Source: Escarpia spicata (Eukaryota > Annelida > Polychaeta > Sabellida > Siboglinidae). Taken from it: a DNA stretch of 64,000 nucleotides. Made by a program: the position numbers and the translations under genes. The notes under the pieces are model-generated. The model was not told the origin of the DNA, ran no database searches, and saw only the letters and a program-made list of their open reading frames with translations. Below are positions 45,238-58,027 of the stretch, piece by piece. The first letter of the stretch is position 1; every line of letters begins with the position of its first letter. Location of the stretch: the NCBI GenBank assembly GCA_963995525.1, contig OZ023206.1, forward strand, positions 63,026,366-63,090,365, in the 5' to 3' direction.

Positions 45238-47711
45238 CAGTTGAGTCTCATCTCACCAATAAGGTCACCCTTAAGACTGGCCAATGTTACCTGAACAGTG
45301 AGGTGACCACATTAGCTGGGCCAATGTTACCTGAACAGTGAGGTGACCACATTAGCTGGGCCAATGTCACCTGAACAGTGAGGTGACCACATTAGCTGGG
45401 CCAATGTTACATGAACAGTGAGGTGACCACATTAGCTGGGCCAATGTCACCTGAACAGTGAGGTGACCACATTAGCTGGGCCAATGTTACATGAACAGTG
45501 AGGTGACCACATTAGCTGGGTCAATGTCACCTGAACAGTGAGGTGACCATATTAGCTGGGCCAATGTTACATGAACAGTGAGGTGGCAACATTAGCTGGG
45601 CCAATGTTACCTGAATAGTGGGGTGACCACATTAGCTGGGCCAATGTCACCTGAACAGTGAGGTGACCACATTAGCTGGGCCAATGTTACCTGAACAGTG
45701 AGGTGACCACATTAGCTGGGCCAATGTTACCTGAACAGTGAGGTGACCACATTAGCTGGGCCAATGTTACCTGAACAGTGAGGTGACCACATTAGCTGGA
45801 CAAATGTTACCTGAACAGTGAGGTGACCACATTAGCTGGGCCAGTGTTACCTGAACAGTGAGGTGACCACATTAGTTGGGCCAATGTTACCTGAACAGTG
45901 AGGTGACCAAATTAGCTGGGCCAATGTTACCTGAACAGTGAGGTGACCACATTAGCTGGGCCAATGTCACCTGAACAGTGAGGTGGCAACATTAGCTGGG
46001 CCAATGTTACCTGAACAGTGAGGTGACCACATTAGCTGGGCCAGTGTTACCTGAACAGTGAGGTGACCACATTAGCTGGGCCAATGTTACCTGAACAGTG
46101 AGGTGACCACATTAGCTGGGCCAATGTTACCTGAACAGTGAGGTGCCCACATTAGCTGGGTCAATGTTACCTGAACAGTGAGGTGACCACATTAGCTGGG
46201 TCAATGTTACCTGAACAGTGAGGTGACCACATTAGCTGGGCCAGTGTTACCTGAACAGTGAGGTGACCACATTAGCTGGGCCAGTGTTACCTGAACAGTG
46301 AGGTGACCACATTAGCTGGGCCAGTGTTACCTGAACAGTGAGGTGACCACATTAGCTGGGCCAATGTTACCTGAACAGTGAGGTGACCACATTAGCTGGG
46401 CCAATGTTACCTGAACAGTGAGGTGACCACATTAGCTGGGCCAATGTTACCTGAACAGTGAGGTGACCACATTAGCTGGGCCAATGTTACCTGAACAGTG
46501 AGGTGACCACATTAGCTGGGCCAATGTTACCTGAACAGTGAGGTGACCACATTAGCTGGGCCAATGTTACCTGAACAGTGAGGTGGCCACATTAGCTGGG
46601 CCAATGTTACCTGAACAGTGAGGTGACCACATTAGCTGGGCCAATGTTACCTGAACAGTGAGGTGACCACATTAGCTGGGCCAATGTTACCTGAACAGTG
46701 AGGTGACCACATTAGCTGGGCCAATGTTACCTGAACAGTGAGGTGACCACATTAGCTGGGCCAATGTTACCTGAACAGTGAGGTGACCACATTAGCTGGG
46801 CCAATGTTACCTGAACAGTGAGGTGACCACATTAGCTGGGCCAATGTTACCTGAACAGTGAGGTGACCACATTAGCTGGGCCAATGTTACCTGAACAGTG
46901 AGGTGACCACATTAGCTGGGCCAATGTTACCTGAACAGTGAGGTGACCACATTAGCTGGGCCAATGTTACCTGAACAGTGAGGTGACCACATTAGCTGGG
47001 CCAATGTTACCTGAACAGTGAGGTGACCACATTAGCTGGGCCAATGTTACCTGTACAGTGAGGTGACCATATTAGCTGGGCCAATGTTACCTGAACAGTG
47101 AAGTGACCACATTAGCTGGGCCAATGTTACCTGAACAGTAAGGTGACCACATTAGCTGGGCCAATGTTACATGAACAGTGAGGTGACCACATTAGCTGGG
47201 CCAATGTTACCTGTACAGTGAGGTGACCATATTAGCTGGGCCAATGTCACCTGAACAGTGAGGTGACCACATTAGCTGGGCCCATGTTACCTGAACAGTG
47301 AGGTGACCACATTAGCTGGGCCAATGTTACCTGATCAGTGAGGTGACCACATTAGCTGGGCCAATGTTACCTGAACAGTGAGGTGACCACATTAGCTGGG
47401 CCAATGTTACCTGAACAGTGAGGTGACCATATTAGCTGGGCCAATGTTACCTGAACAGTGAGGTGACCACATTAGCTGGGCCAATGTTACCTGAACAGTA
47501 AGGTGACCACATTAGCTGGGCCAATGTTACCTGAACAGTGAGGTGACCACATTAGCTGGGCCAATGTTACCTGTACAGTGAGGTGACCACATTAACGGCA
47601 TGACTTTCCTCTAGTTCACTCTTACAGAACTAATCTGTGACTCCTGTATCGGCAGTATCTGCAGTCACTGTATTACTGAGGTAACCGTAACACAACGTTT
47701 GACTATGCTAC
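45238..47711. mobile_element. MITE swollen by internal 40-bp tandem amplification
   Basis: The left end CAGTTGAGTCTCATCTCACC follows a TA. The right end (CTTACAGAACTAATCTGTGA through GTATTACTGAGGTAACCGTA to ~47711) matches the far end of the 173-bp MITE at 22446-22618 read on its minus strand. Between them lies the 40-bp array. So the array is inside a mobile element, in an intron of SLC39A13. The left alignment is good; the exact right end and target duplication are uncertain. Confidence 0.75.
45276..47594. repeat. 40-bp minisatellite, about 58 copies, no length variation
   Basis: The unit is CCAATGTTACCTGAACAGTG, then AGGTGACCACATTAGCTGGG. All copies are exactly 40 bp; they differ only by substitutions (GTTAC/GTCAC, CCTGAAC/CATGAAC, GGCCAATG/GGCCAGTG/GGTCAATG). 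The central part (46340-47040) is almost invariant and the edges are more diverged, as expected for homogenisation by unequal exchange. Confidence 0.97.
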
Positions 47712-48404
47712 ATGCATTTAGAAAGATCAGTCTCACTAAATGACATTTTACATCATATTATTTTGGCTCCAGGTACATTTATGTCCCTATAAGATTTCCT
47801 TCACTTAAGTTCAACTTCTTCTGCTATGTACCAATCACGGTTGATCTAAAACTGACTGGTGAAGACCTTGTTCCAACTAGCACATCAATTTATGGTGCAG
47901 TCAAAAAAAATCTGCTCTGGCAGTTTCGGTAAAGTTACTGACTCCGGAAACATTGCACAACAAATTACTGATATGACCAACTGCCGAGAAAAAAGCATGT
48001 TGATTATGGCAATAGGTAGTTGTAGGTGCACGACTGGGCGCCATAGTCACAGTACTGCATACTAAACTTTGAGTATTGCAAAGTATTTGCAATGCAGTGT
48101 ACACTTATTGAATTTTACAATATGCAATTTTACAATACTTTCAGACTCACATTACTTTTTTATTTGTAATACCTACAGTGTATTGATATTTTTCTTGAAT
48201 ATATCAAATTTAATTATCAAACGATTAAATGTTTAGAATAATTTAAAACATGATAACATGGCCATCAATACAATTCAGTTCATTCAATCTCACTCAATAA
48301 TGCATGTACAAGAAAATATTGTTTTATTGTGCCACCCTTGATGATGATGATAGTTACATCTTTGCATGCATGACTAAACATTCCCAAAATGCAGCAGTGC
48401 TTAC
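47712..48404. other. SLC39A13 intron
   Basis: Unique AT-rich sequence up to the donor of the next exon. No feature was seen. Confidence 0.5.
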
Positions 48405-48509
48405 CAGCGTTGATATGGGCCCATGCTTCAGGCAGCAAGTGTAAGAACACATCACCAAGAAGTCCACCAACCGCAAAACTTAAGAGCATGTGAAGTTTGT
48501 CCAGGGGCG
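48405..48509 (-). CDS. SLC39A13: SLC39A13 (ZIP13) exon, transmembrane helix II
   Basis: This 105-nt exon enters in phase 1 and leaves in phase 1 (G of a glycine codon); acceptor CGTTGTAG, donor GCTG/GTAAGC. It reads PLDKLHMLLSFAVGGLLGDV, then FLHLLPEAWAHINA. LLSFAxGGLLGxVFLHLLPEAWA is near-identical to vertebrate ZIP13 helix II. It is the most 5' exon found. About 310 of the roughly 370 residues of a ZIP13 are encoded in the window; the signal peptide and helix I exon are missing. Confidence 0.95.
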
Positions 48510-51192
48510 CTACAACGGAGACACATGGCAATGACTATTTGAAATTAAACGTCTCGTTCTTTCTATAAACCTGTACAATTTACAGTAAACATTAGTTTTC
48601 AAAGAAACGAAAATACTGCAAGTTTTTATAAAATGTATACTGTCCTAATTATAACTCTCATCCTGGTCAATGTTTCATTCTGATAACTAAACTAATATGC
48701 AGGATTTATAAACTTGTTTTATTTTCTATCAGGTACCATATTATAGGTGTAATAAATTAGTGGCACTAGACAAATAAAATAAAACAAAGACATTCTGTAG
48801 CAGTGGAGATTTAAATTAGTCCATTTTAATTACCACTTCTAAACGACACTGATAGTAGCAGACTGTTAGAAACTAACATCACAACATAAATTTAGCACCA
48901 TATATCTAGATACCTGGGGTAGTCTTCTCAGAAGGAGAACACAGTTCATACAGGTACTAGAATACTAAATGACAGTGACAGAGAAATAAGACAAAGAACT
49001 ATTTAGAAGATGAATAAATTACTCAAAAAGATGGTCAATCATGACAATAAAAGATGCATGCATACCATTGCATAGTTCACTCATCAAAAATAAAATAATT
49101 TTAGTACATTATGAATAAATGAACGAAAGTTTATTTGGTTACTCAATTACAGCGTTATTACATGCAGGAACATAATTTCATCAATTAACTCACAAGATTC
49201 TCTAGAAACGCCAGAGGCTTATTACGAGAATCACCTATAATTAGGTTTTAAGACAAATGTTTAAAATGTTGTGTTCCTCGTGTAAACAGCACTAACATGA
49301 GATGTGGGCCTTGCAGAAACAGTCCCTAGCTGTAGCAAAGATATCTACAACTATTTACTATGGTAACTCTATACGCAGGTCTATCACTGCTCCTGGAGTC
49401 AATGACAGTGTAACACTGACATATTTGCAGCAGTTTGGCGATAGACTATGGTGCTATTTCACTTCCATAGCCTGCACTGACAAATCTACATCTGTCCCTA
49501 ATTATGCTCAAAGTGCCATATTTAGACCAACACCAGCCCCATTTTCTGGCACTCAGCATTCAACTGTTTATCATTTCAGACATACTTCCCCACTGAGGGT
49601 TTGATGGAGGAGAAACAAGACTGACAACTCCCATTGATGGAAAAATTGGGACTCTCCTGCCAGTTGGTGAGTTCATTTATTTTCCACATGACGCCAGCTG
49701 GAAACCAATGTTTCTTGATTAATTAATCTGGCATCAACGAGAGGCACAGAGGAAGCTGTCAGTTAGAAACGGAAGTATCAGACATGCTGAGTGTATCATA
49801 CAGATTACCAGTATTCAATGTGGATTGTTTGGATTATATGTAGCTATGTTTATTCGGTATTTATATCAATGCAGATTTCTTTCAAATTTGTGTAATTTTA
49901 TGCGATGTACGTATTTCAAAGTCTGATTGTGGTACTTGATCAGAATATGAATGTTGATTAACCAGTGAAATTTTTGTTATACACACATATATATACTCAA
50001 TTTCAAGTGACAAATATGGATTTAACTCCAAACAAACAGCATGCAAAAAGTATGTTTCTATACAATGTAACAGTATAATAATCACTCATTCATATGTGGC
50101 TGACATTATTTCAAGGGAAGTATTCAGTTATGCTACAACTACTGAACAACAGTATGTGTTTACTACATGTTTACATGGCATAATTCTAACAAGCTGTAGA
50201 CCCAGAACCGTGGACTCTCTGTCCCTCCAGCCAGCACCCACACCTGTTCTAGGTGAAGTGGCTGCTTCACCCTGGCATTGACAGGACTGGTAAGATTTAT
50301 TTGCAAATTAAACCTGTGTTCTAAAAGCCAACTTTATTGCTGTAAAGCAATGTCCATTCATGCAGGACAGCCTTGACCTCCATAGCATGCTAACTCAGTC
50401 ACAGAACTCGTTCCATCCTCGAGATCGGGATGCCAACCGGTAGACATGGACAAGTCTGGGTGCTAGGAACATATTTCTGGTGTCAAGAATGGGGGCCATA
50501 CCTCCGAAACAGGTATCTTAGAGGCAGACAATGCTAGTGTCCCCCCCTGGATAAAGTGGTGTGTGAGCTGGTGGCATACACAAGACGAATCCTTGTCATT
50601 ATTACATTTATGATTCAGTTGGTATTGACAGCATGGAGTAACTTCAATCACTGGTGTTCTATGCATACCTGGCTCACCCACAGGTGCAAACACGCACACA
50701 TGAATGCATGTGCACACACACACACATATATATATATGTATATATATATATAAGCCAACACTGACAGGGCATATCATTCAGTTCTATTAAACCTATAAAC
50801 AACCCAATGCTGGCTTAGGACAGCTCAATAACTAATTTGAGCATCTAAAATGAACCAGAAAATTTGTTGAAATTATAAATACATTGAGACATAACAACTT
50901 TTCCGAGTGCAAGAAATAGACACCGGTAGCAATAAGGGGACAATAAAGTATTGTGATTATGATTGATTGATGACTCCTGTACAAGGTGCCAGTTTCTGCA
51001 CAATATTGGGTTAGGCTGTGAAAATAACAGCAAGGTGGCCCAGGGTAACACTGAATGCAGTTTGAGTGCAGAGTTTATCTAACATGAAACCATAAATTTG
51101 TAATAATAAGTGCATTACTAACCCAACGAAAACATTCAATGTTGGGTATGCATCATCCCAGGTGTGCTCATATTAAACGTGATCATGGACAG
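48510..51192. other. Probable 5' intron of SLC39A13, no exon found
   Basis: I looked for the helix I pattern (GLSGxFPLL) on the minus strand and did not find it. A 100-codon plus-strand frame at 49302-49604 has no domain signature. TA and CA microsatellite patches are at about 50700-50750. Confidence 0.4.
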
Positions 51193-51356
51193 ATAAGGAA
51201 GTTCCCGTCTCCCGCAGGGAGTACTATGTAGGGAGAAGTCGACCGATGACCCGAGACTGAGATATCCTCTCAGCGCCAAACAAATTGCTCCCATGCCCTG
51301 AACAGGGGAAAAGTTCTGAACGGTGGCGGGAGACGTGAACGAATAACTTCCCTTAT
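51193..51356. mobile_element. Inverted-repeat element (MITE-like), 164 bp
   Basis: The left end ATAAGGAAGTTCCCGTCTCC and the complement of the right end (ATAAGGGAAGTTATTCGTTC, then ACGTCTCCCGCC) match with an 8-9 base gap in the left arm. The interior is GC-richer than the flanks. No target duplication was defined. Confidence 0.65.
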
Positions 51357-51389
51357 GTTGAAAGATGAGATACTAGTCTGCTGAGTGAG

Positions 51390-52190
51390 TCCAGAATGAG
51401 ACACTTCAGCTGAGGAAGTCTATCAAGAGACACTAATCAGCTGAGGTAATCCAACAAGAGATACTAGTCAACTGAGGAAGTCCAACAAGAGACACTAGTC
51501 AACTGGGAAAATCCAACAAATCAACTAAAGAAGTCTAACAAGACATACTAGTCAACTAAGGAATCCAGAAAGAGATACTAGTCAATTGGGAAAGTTCAAC
51601 AAGAGACACTAGTCAACTGAGGAAGTCTAGAAAGAGACACTAGTCAACTGAGAAAGTTCAACACGAGACACTAGTCAACTGAGGAAGTCCAACAAGAGAC
51701 ATTGTCAACTGAGGAAGTCCAACAACAGACACTAGTCAACCGAGGAAGTCTAACGTAACAAGAGACATTGTTAACTGAGGAAGTCCAACAAGAGACACTT
51801 GTCAACTGAGGAAATCCAACAAGAGACACTAGTCTCTGAGGAAGTCCAGAAAGAGACACTAGTCAACTGAGGAAGTCCAACATGAGACACTAGTCAACTG
51901 AGGAAATCCAGCATGAGACACTAGTCAACTGAGGAAGTCCAACAAGTCAACTGAGGAAGTCCAACATGAGACACTAGTCAACTGAGGAAGTCCAACAAGT
52001 CAACTGAGGAAGTCCAACATGAGACACTAGTCAACTGAGGAAGTCCAACATGAGACACTAGTCAACTGAGGAAGTCCAACATGAGACACTAGTCAACTGA
52101 GGAAGTCCAACAAGTCAACTGAGGAAGTCCAACATGAGACACTAGTCAACTGAGGCACTCCAACATGAGACACTAGTCAACTGAGAGTAC
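51390..52190. repeat. ~31-bp minisatellite
   Basis: About 26 copies of GACACTAGTCAACTGAGGAA plus GTCCAACAAGA, with frequent partial units (copies missing the GAGACACTAG block). Units are more uniform towards the right (51850-52170), where AACATGAGACACTAGTCAAC recurs almost exactly. Confidence 0.94.
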
Positions 52191-55100
52191 AGTGTATTTT
52201 GCCTGGTGAGTGATATTAGTTAGGGTTCTATCCAAGTGTGTTCTGGCTATTACACTGTTGTTATCATTGGATTCAGTGGTTTAAATACAATCATTCCTCT
52301 CAGTTGTAACATTCAGGTGGAGTTGAAACTTTACATCAAATATTTATGATATAAAGAAAGAAAATAACAGTGGGGAGACTATGAGGAAGTAACACAGTTG
52401 CTCTGAGCGGTTTTCTACAATCACAGTAGAGTTAGTCCTGAGGCATACGGCCAAGTGGAATCTCATGAGCAAGATGATTTGTTGCCAGTTTTACTTTTTA
52501 TTCCTTACACAAACAATTCACCAGCAATTTTTTGCATGTTGGCTTTACCTGTTTGCCTCTAACAAGGTGTGCGAACTGTTTGAAAAGTACATCTCAACTG
52601 ACATGTGTGATTTGGGAATGGCTGTGGTTTGTCCGATTGGGTCTGATTGGTCTGACTGGGTACAGAATGGTTGGTCCAGCTGTAAATTGTTGTTTTGGTT
52701 GTAAATGGTTGGTACTATGGCTGGTCCAGCTGGGTATGATTGGTTGGTTGAATATGGCTGGCGTATGGTTGATCTGGTACCTAATGTATAGTTGATCCGG
52801 TTGGTGACTGGTGTAATTAGGTCAAGTTGGTTGGGTTGGGCTTGTTAAACCATACCCAGAATACGTCTCTAACCTCACCTGGTTAGGGGAATATCTAGGA
52901 AGACGTTGACCTTTCTGTTAGAGTAAGTGTTAATAAGAAAAAATCAGAACAACAGATAAGATAGTTAGCCTTCTGGCCTACATCAAGGCGTCTACAGCCT
53001 GGGCTTTGAAACTTAAAAGAAACAGGGTCAGTTCTTGTGCAGCGTGGCAGCCTGTCCTCATGGCTGATCAATGCTACACATCATGACAGCTAATACAGTC
53101 TCATGTTCCTCAGAATAATTCAGGCACACTGTAATTGCTGCACAAAAGCTGTTCTTCCATACGTTTTCATTACTGTCTTTAGAATAGCACTAATTTAGAC
53201 TGAGCTGGAACAAAGTGGTGTGAATGAGAGTTAAACGTAACAACACGAGAATGTCATATTTAGTGTAAAAATGCAACAAAACTTGACATGGAACACTGCG
53301 GCCCGTCTTACACCAATGTGATCTATGTATTACTGTGCTAACTTTGATGCATTGTAAATCTATCTCCTTTGAGGCACCAAAGTCCACTCGCCTCATTCCT
53401 TTGGACCACTGTCCTCTCATCTACCAATTAGCAATGTAGTCTTTCAGTGGATAATTTGTGTTGTCAGTCATTCCCTGGTAGAGTCACTGTGGAGTTACAT
53501 TAAAATTATGATCTGCTCCGTGTAATACCGTAATTAGTTACAGCAGAAATTAAATAGTCATGAGTTTATATTCAAAATACCATAAATAATTATGATAACT
53601 GCTGTTTTTGGTACTTTTGATACTTAATTAATAGATCCAAACTGATCATTAATTATTATTGTTTTAACAAACTTATGAAAAGGCTAATTCAGCACAGTTG
53701 ATTCAGAGGATTATAGGAGCATCTAATTAAAGTTATCAGATGGGAAATTGCGCAGTCAAATTGCGAGACATTGCATATATGACACAAGAGACGTTGCGTA
53801 GTTGCAAACAACATGAGATGATTGAGTCATTGACCAATGAGACTCCTTGTGACCAGCTGACCCAAGAAGGCGTTATCGTGGTAAACACGTTGATTTATTG
53901 GATCTCTGGGAAGGGTGCTTTGTTATCTATACTACTTCAATGCTTGAGTGGCTTAGCAGAGATTAAGACTAATAAGAGTCAAAACACAACATAATCACAC
54001 TGCTGCAACTTCTCGTAAACGTAGGCGGCGAACCAAGTTCTAGTTGTTCTGTGGTGCTTGGTTGCTAGTTCTATCTTTCCTACAGATTCAACTCGATTAA
54101 GGTACATTTGCAGTAGATGCTATTCAGCCAAAGTGTTTTATATTTTGTACATGTGTTAAAACAGTCCACAGAAAACAAAGTTGTGTGTAATATGCCTTTT
54201 AGACACAACTGTTCCACCAGGTACACAGTGTGCATTGCACAAACAGGCAAAAGGTACTTGGCGTAACACAAGGAGAGACAGATCTCACTGAGAGGTTTTC
54301 TGATACTTTGTATTTCAGATTTACCATGGAGTATTGTGAATTACTATTACGAGATTGTTCTCAATGCAGTCGGTATCCACATAATATTCCTTGCAATCTA
54401 GGGAGAAGTAGTATTTCATAAACCAGTACTCTGTAATAACAATGATTATATTTCACTTAGCTTTTTTAAATATACATTAATGTAATGGATAAAATGTGGT
54501 AACACATTGATTGGAATTAGCTAAAATTCAGTACTTAACAAATTACAAATTTATGTGGACCAGTGGTATACAGCTGATATATTAGCATAAAACTATTTAG
54601 ACCTTTGCAAGTTACATAATCTAATGATCAAAGTAAATTCTTTTGATATTTTAATAAAAAAATATGAAATGTGTTGCTGCACACTGTTTTATTTAACTGA
54701 CTGTGAATGCATGTTAACCTATTCACACATTACAAATGAACGCCAACAAAGTGATTCGTGATGAATTAAATCATTTATGGATATAGTTTTAAAGTCACTG
54801 TATATAGAAACAAGATTACCCCTGGGTAGTAATATATTGGTAGACTGACTGTGCAACACTATAGCACTCTGTCAAAGAATTGAAGTATGGGTAAAAGGTT
54901 TCTTTCTGCAGTGACTATGACATTAGCCAGAACATATATATATATATATATACACATGCATGCATATTTTTTTAACAATATCACTGTAGCAATTATCTAC
55001 GCAAGGTAACATGTGCTGATCGCTAGTTACACGGAGAACACATTTCCCATTTTTAGGTGTGTTATTGATAGCCACAGAGTCTATTCCAGCATCATAATTT

Positions 55101-57650
55101 ATATCAAACATGTTTTGCTTACACGCAATATTCAGTGAGATTCATGAATGTAGAAAAACTACAAAGGTCACTGGAGTACACCATATGGTTATTTCACGCT
55201 GCATACTGCATGCTTGAAGACGTCTAACTTGCATATGGTCGACCATGCAAGCATGCATGCACACATTTTAAATATTTTAACTGTGTGCATTCAACTGTAG
55301 CAGTCTTGCGAGATTCAATCAATACATCCCAGTTGGCATAGCAAGAACCTTATACCCTTGCACAGACAATCTGTGGACGTAGATGATTGTGGGTTCTACA
55401 GACTCTGATGTTACCAGTCTGACAGGTGGCATTACTCAGTATTGGCAGATCTGACTAATGGTAGTAATAGACTAGGTAAGTATTTTATGAATATTCAAAT
55501 GCACCTTTTCTGTTTTTTATTAAACATCTGGCTGGTTAAAACAACAACGATTTATGGTCAATGTGTCAGATTGTCTGTTATTCGACACAAACCGGCAACT
55601 AACAACAGCTATGCATTTGTTTACAAAGTAATTCACCAGATGGCAGTACATTCAACTAATATCTGCTTAATACCAGAGATGGCAGCACAGTCGACCAGCT
55701 GTCACTGCTTGATCTGGATGAGAAGTTGAAAAAAACACGCTAAGCTACATATTTGTAATGTTGTTCTAAAAAGCTAATAAATTATGAAGTGAAATGCCCC
55801 CATAAAGACTGGCGAGGTCACAACCCCTACATGGTTATTGTCACCCTATTGTTCTTCTTAATACATACATCTGGGGAAGAACAGTTTATTTCCAAAGTTC
55901 CATCAATTATGAGACAGTATTCCATTTTGTTAATTTTATGCTTCTCAAGTTTTTTTGTTAACACGGATGTGGCTTATCTGACATGTAGTACACTGATGGC
56001 GTAATTGTTTTGGATTTGGAACATTTTGTATTGTGATTCCCTGGAGACAAAACAACAGAATTTGACAAAAACAAATTCCAGCAGGCTTATGGATGAAATG
56101 TTAACTTATTTTTGTTTTCTGAAGATCAAAAATATAAATTTTATTACAGTTGAGCATTCACCTTTTAATAGTGTTGCCAAGGGGATATAAGCAGCGATTC
56201 ATCCACATTTCTTGCATGCAACATGACATGTCTAATTATGATTCTTTGCCTTTTTGTTTATCTCTAGGTAATAAACAACTTGGTGAAACCTGTGTGCTGG
56301 TGGGATTGACTCCTTCGGGGGGATTATGCACGCAAGGTAAGGGTGGAAATACGACTGAGGGAACAGTTCTTCATAGGGTTTTGGCCCAAACTGGAAACAT
56401 CTTCAAAAAAGCTATAAGTATAATTACTCCGATTGACTGGAAGTGATATACTGAAGAATAATCAGTCTTCATAAATACACCGTGTGTATATATGTGTAGT
56501 GAACTATATTATAATTGTGTGCAATTTGTGGTTTAACAAGAGCTGAGTGGGGTTAACCTTAATCTGGGGGGATTTCTGAGAAGATTAGCCACTAATTCTC
56601 GGTAGATCACACCCCATCGGAAATCTACAAACGATAGCCAACTAAAAACAGCTTAAAAATCTGATTCTTTCTAGGTAAAAATGGAATGAATCAGTCTAGA
56701 ATAGTTCAAAGTAAGTTAAACCACATTTCAGCATTTATGAAGAAAAAGGTCCATCATAGTAATGTGATATTAAGGCACTTCTCTTGAAGTCTTCCAGACA
56801 TCCTAGATTTCTCAATGATGAATCTGTATGAATAATTGGTATGGCTTAATAAAGTAGAGTACAGGTTTGACAAAATCACCAAAAACAACTCTGTCCCATA
56901 GATCAGATCATTTGCAATGTGAATAGCTTTGTATTATAATACTTTGCACTATTTTGTCGCATTTCGACTGATCCCATAAATCGTATTTTAATGATTTCTC
57001 AGGTGACTTGGTCAAAAGTAGATAACGCATTTGTTTCCATGAGCTCAATTTTGACTGGTCCCAGTCAAAAAATCTCTAATAAATTTCTGAGGTGGTATAA
57101 ACAAAACGGATCACAGTAACTGAACATAAACCAAATAAAAAATATTGTTACAATAAATACCTACAAAAAAATTCAATTACATTTGTACTATTGTGAGATT
57201 AACATAATATTTATTGTATGATGATATATAGATATTTAATTATTATTGTAATGAGACCATTGATGCAATGTGTACATTGACAAGGTATTCTGCAGAAGAA
57301 GACTTGATTAGATTGCAACAGGTGGACTTCCTATATGGAGGCATACACCTGTCAGTGGCACGCTGGTTTGCCTCCAGCCAGATGCCACAGCAGTTTGCCT
57401 AAACAGAAATAACCACATATTTTCATTAGGGACCTGTGTTCAATGCTTGGTTCTACGGCTGTCACAATCCATGAGTATTTATACCGGGATGTCAGATGGG
57501 AGGGAGGTGGAATGGCAGTCTTGCCAGGATACAGCCACACAGGGTGGGACATATGGGTTTGTTCCTCTCTTGATCCCACACAGGGGCCCACGCAAATGGT
57601 CCCTGCCACTAAACCCTGTCAGCCGGAGTAAGATTTAAACTTGACTATCT
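52191..57650. other. Probable SLC39A13 5' intron or intergenic DNA
   Basis: There is no recognisable gene in this 5.5-kb stretch. 52650-52850 is a degenerate TGGTTGGTCTGG-type repeat, and a TA run lies at about 54935-54952. Frames at 53740-53994 (84 codons) and 57352-57631 show no family signature. 56268-56336 looks like an isolated exon (acceptor TCTCTAG, donor AAG/GTAAGG, 23 codons including GETCVLVGLTPSGGLC) but stands alone. Confidence 0.4.
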
Positions 57651-57656
57651 CAGCTC

Positions 57657-57658
57657 TG

Positions 57659-57698
<40 letters not shown>

Positions 57699-57745
57699 TG
57701 TGTGCGGTGTGCAAGAGTGTGTGTGTGAGCTTTCGTGTGTGCGTG
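57657..57745. repeat. GTGC/GTGT microsatellite
   Basis: GTGCGTGC tetramers grade into GTGTGT at the right. Confidence 0.95.
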
Positions 57746-58027
57746 GTGATAAACATTTTATACATATTCCAAATTTACTCAAATGGTTCTATATATATGA
57801 TTGAACCGGAAATTAAAAAAATTCATTATATTTCTTAAAGATAAAGTGTGGTTGCATAAGTCCACAGTCCTAAAATATGTTAAAGCATTGCACAAGAGAA
57901 GGTTTGTCATCATGTCAGCAGATAACACAGGGAGGTAGAGTGCTACAGTCACGCCACATGGTGACTGAAACACTTGTCAATGCAAACTGATACTATAATG
58001 GCCATTTTGAATCATACATGTCATATG
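57746..58027. other. Unique sequence between repeats
   Basis: AT-rich; no feature recognised. Confidence 0.5.

Noticed and set aside
48905..48955. Candidate upstream exon of SLC39A13 (minus), LYELCSPSEKTTP then GTATCT
   Set aside because: The splice sites are weak, and there is no match to the helix I or N-terminal region of ZIP13.
53740..53994. 84-codon plus-strand frame starting MGNCAVK
   Set aside because: It has no recognisable family, no paired splice sites and no codon pattern different from the surrounding DNA. Chance cannot be excluded.
57352..57631. Overlapping frames of 62-85 codons on both strands
   Set aside because: They are open on both strands, with no domain, and end in the flank of a microsatellite.
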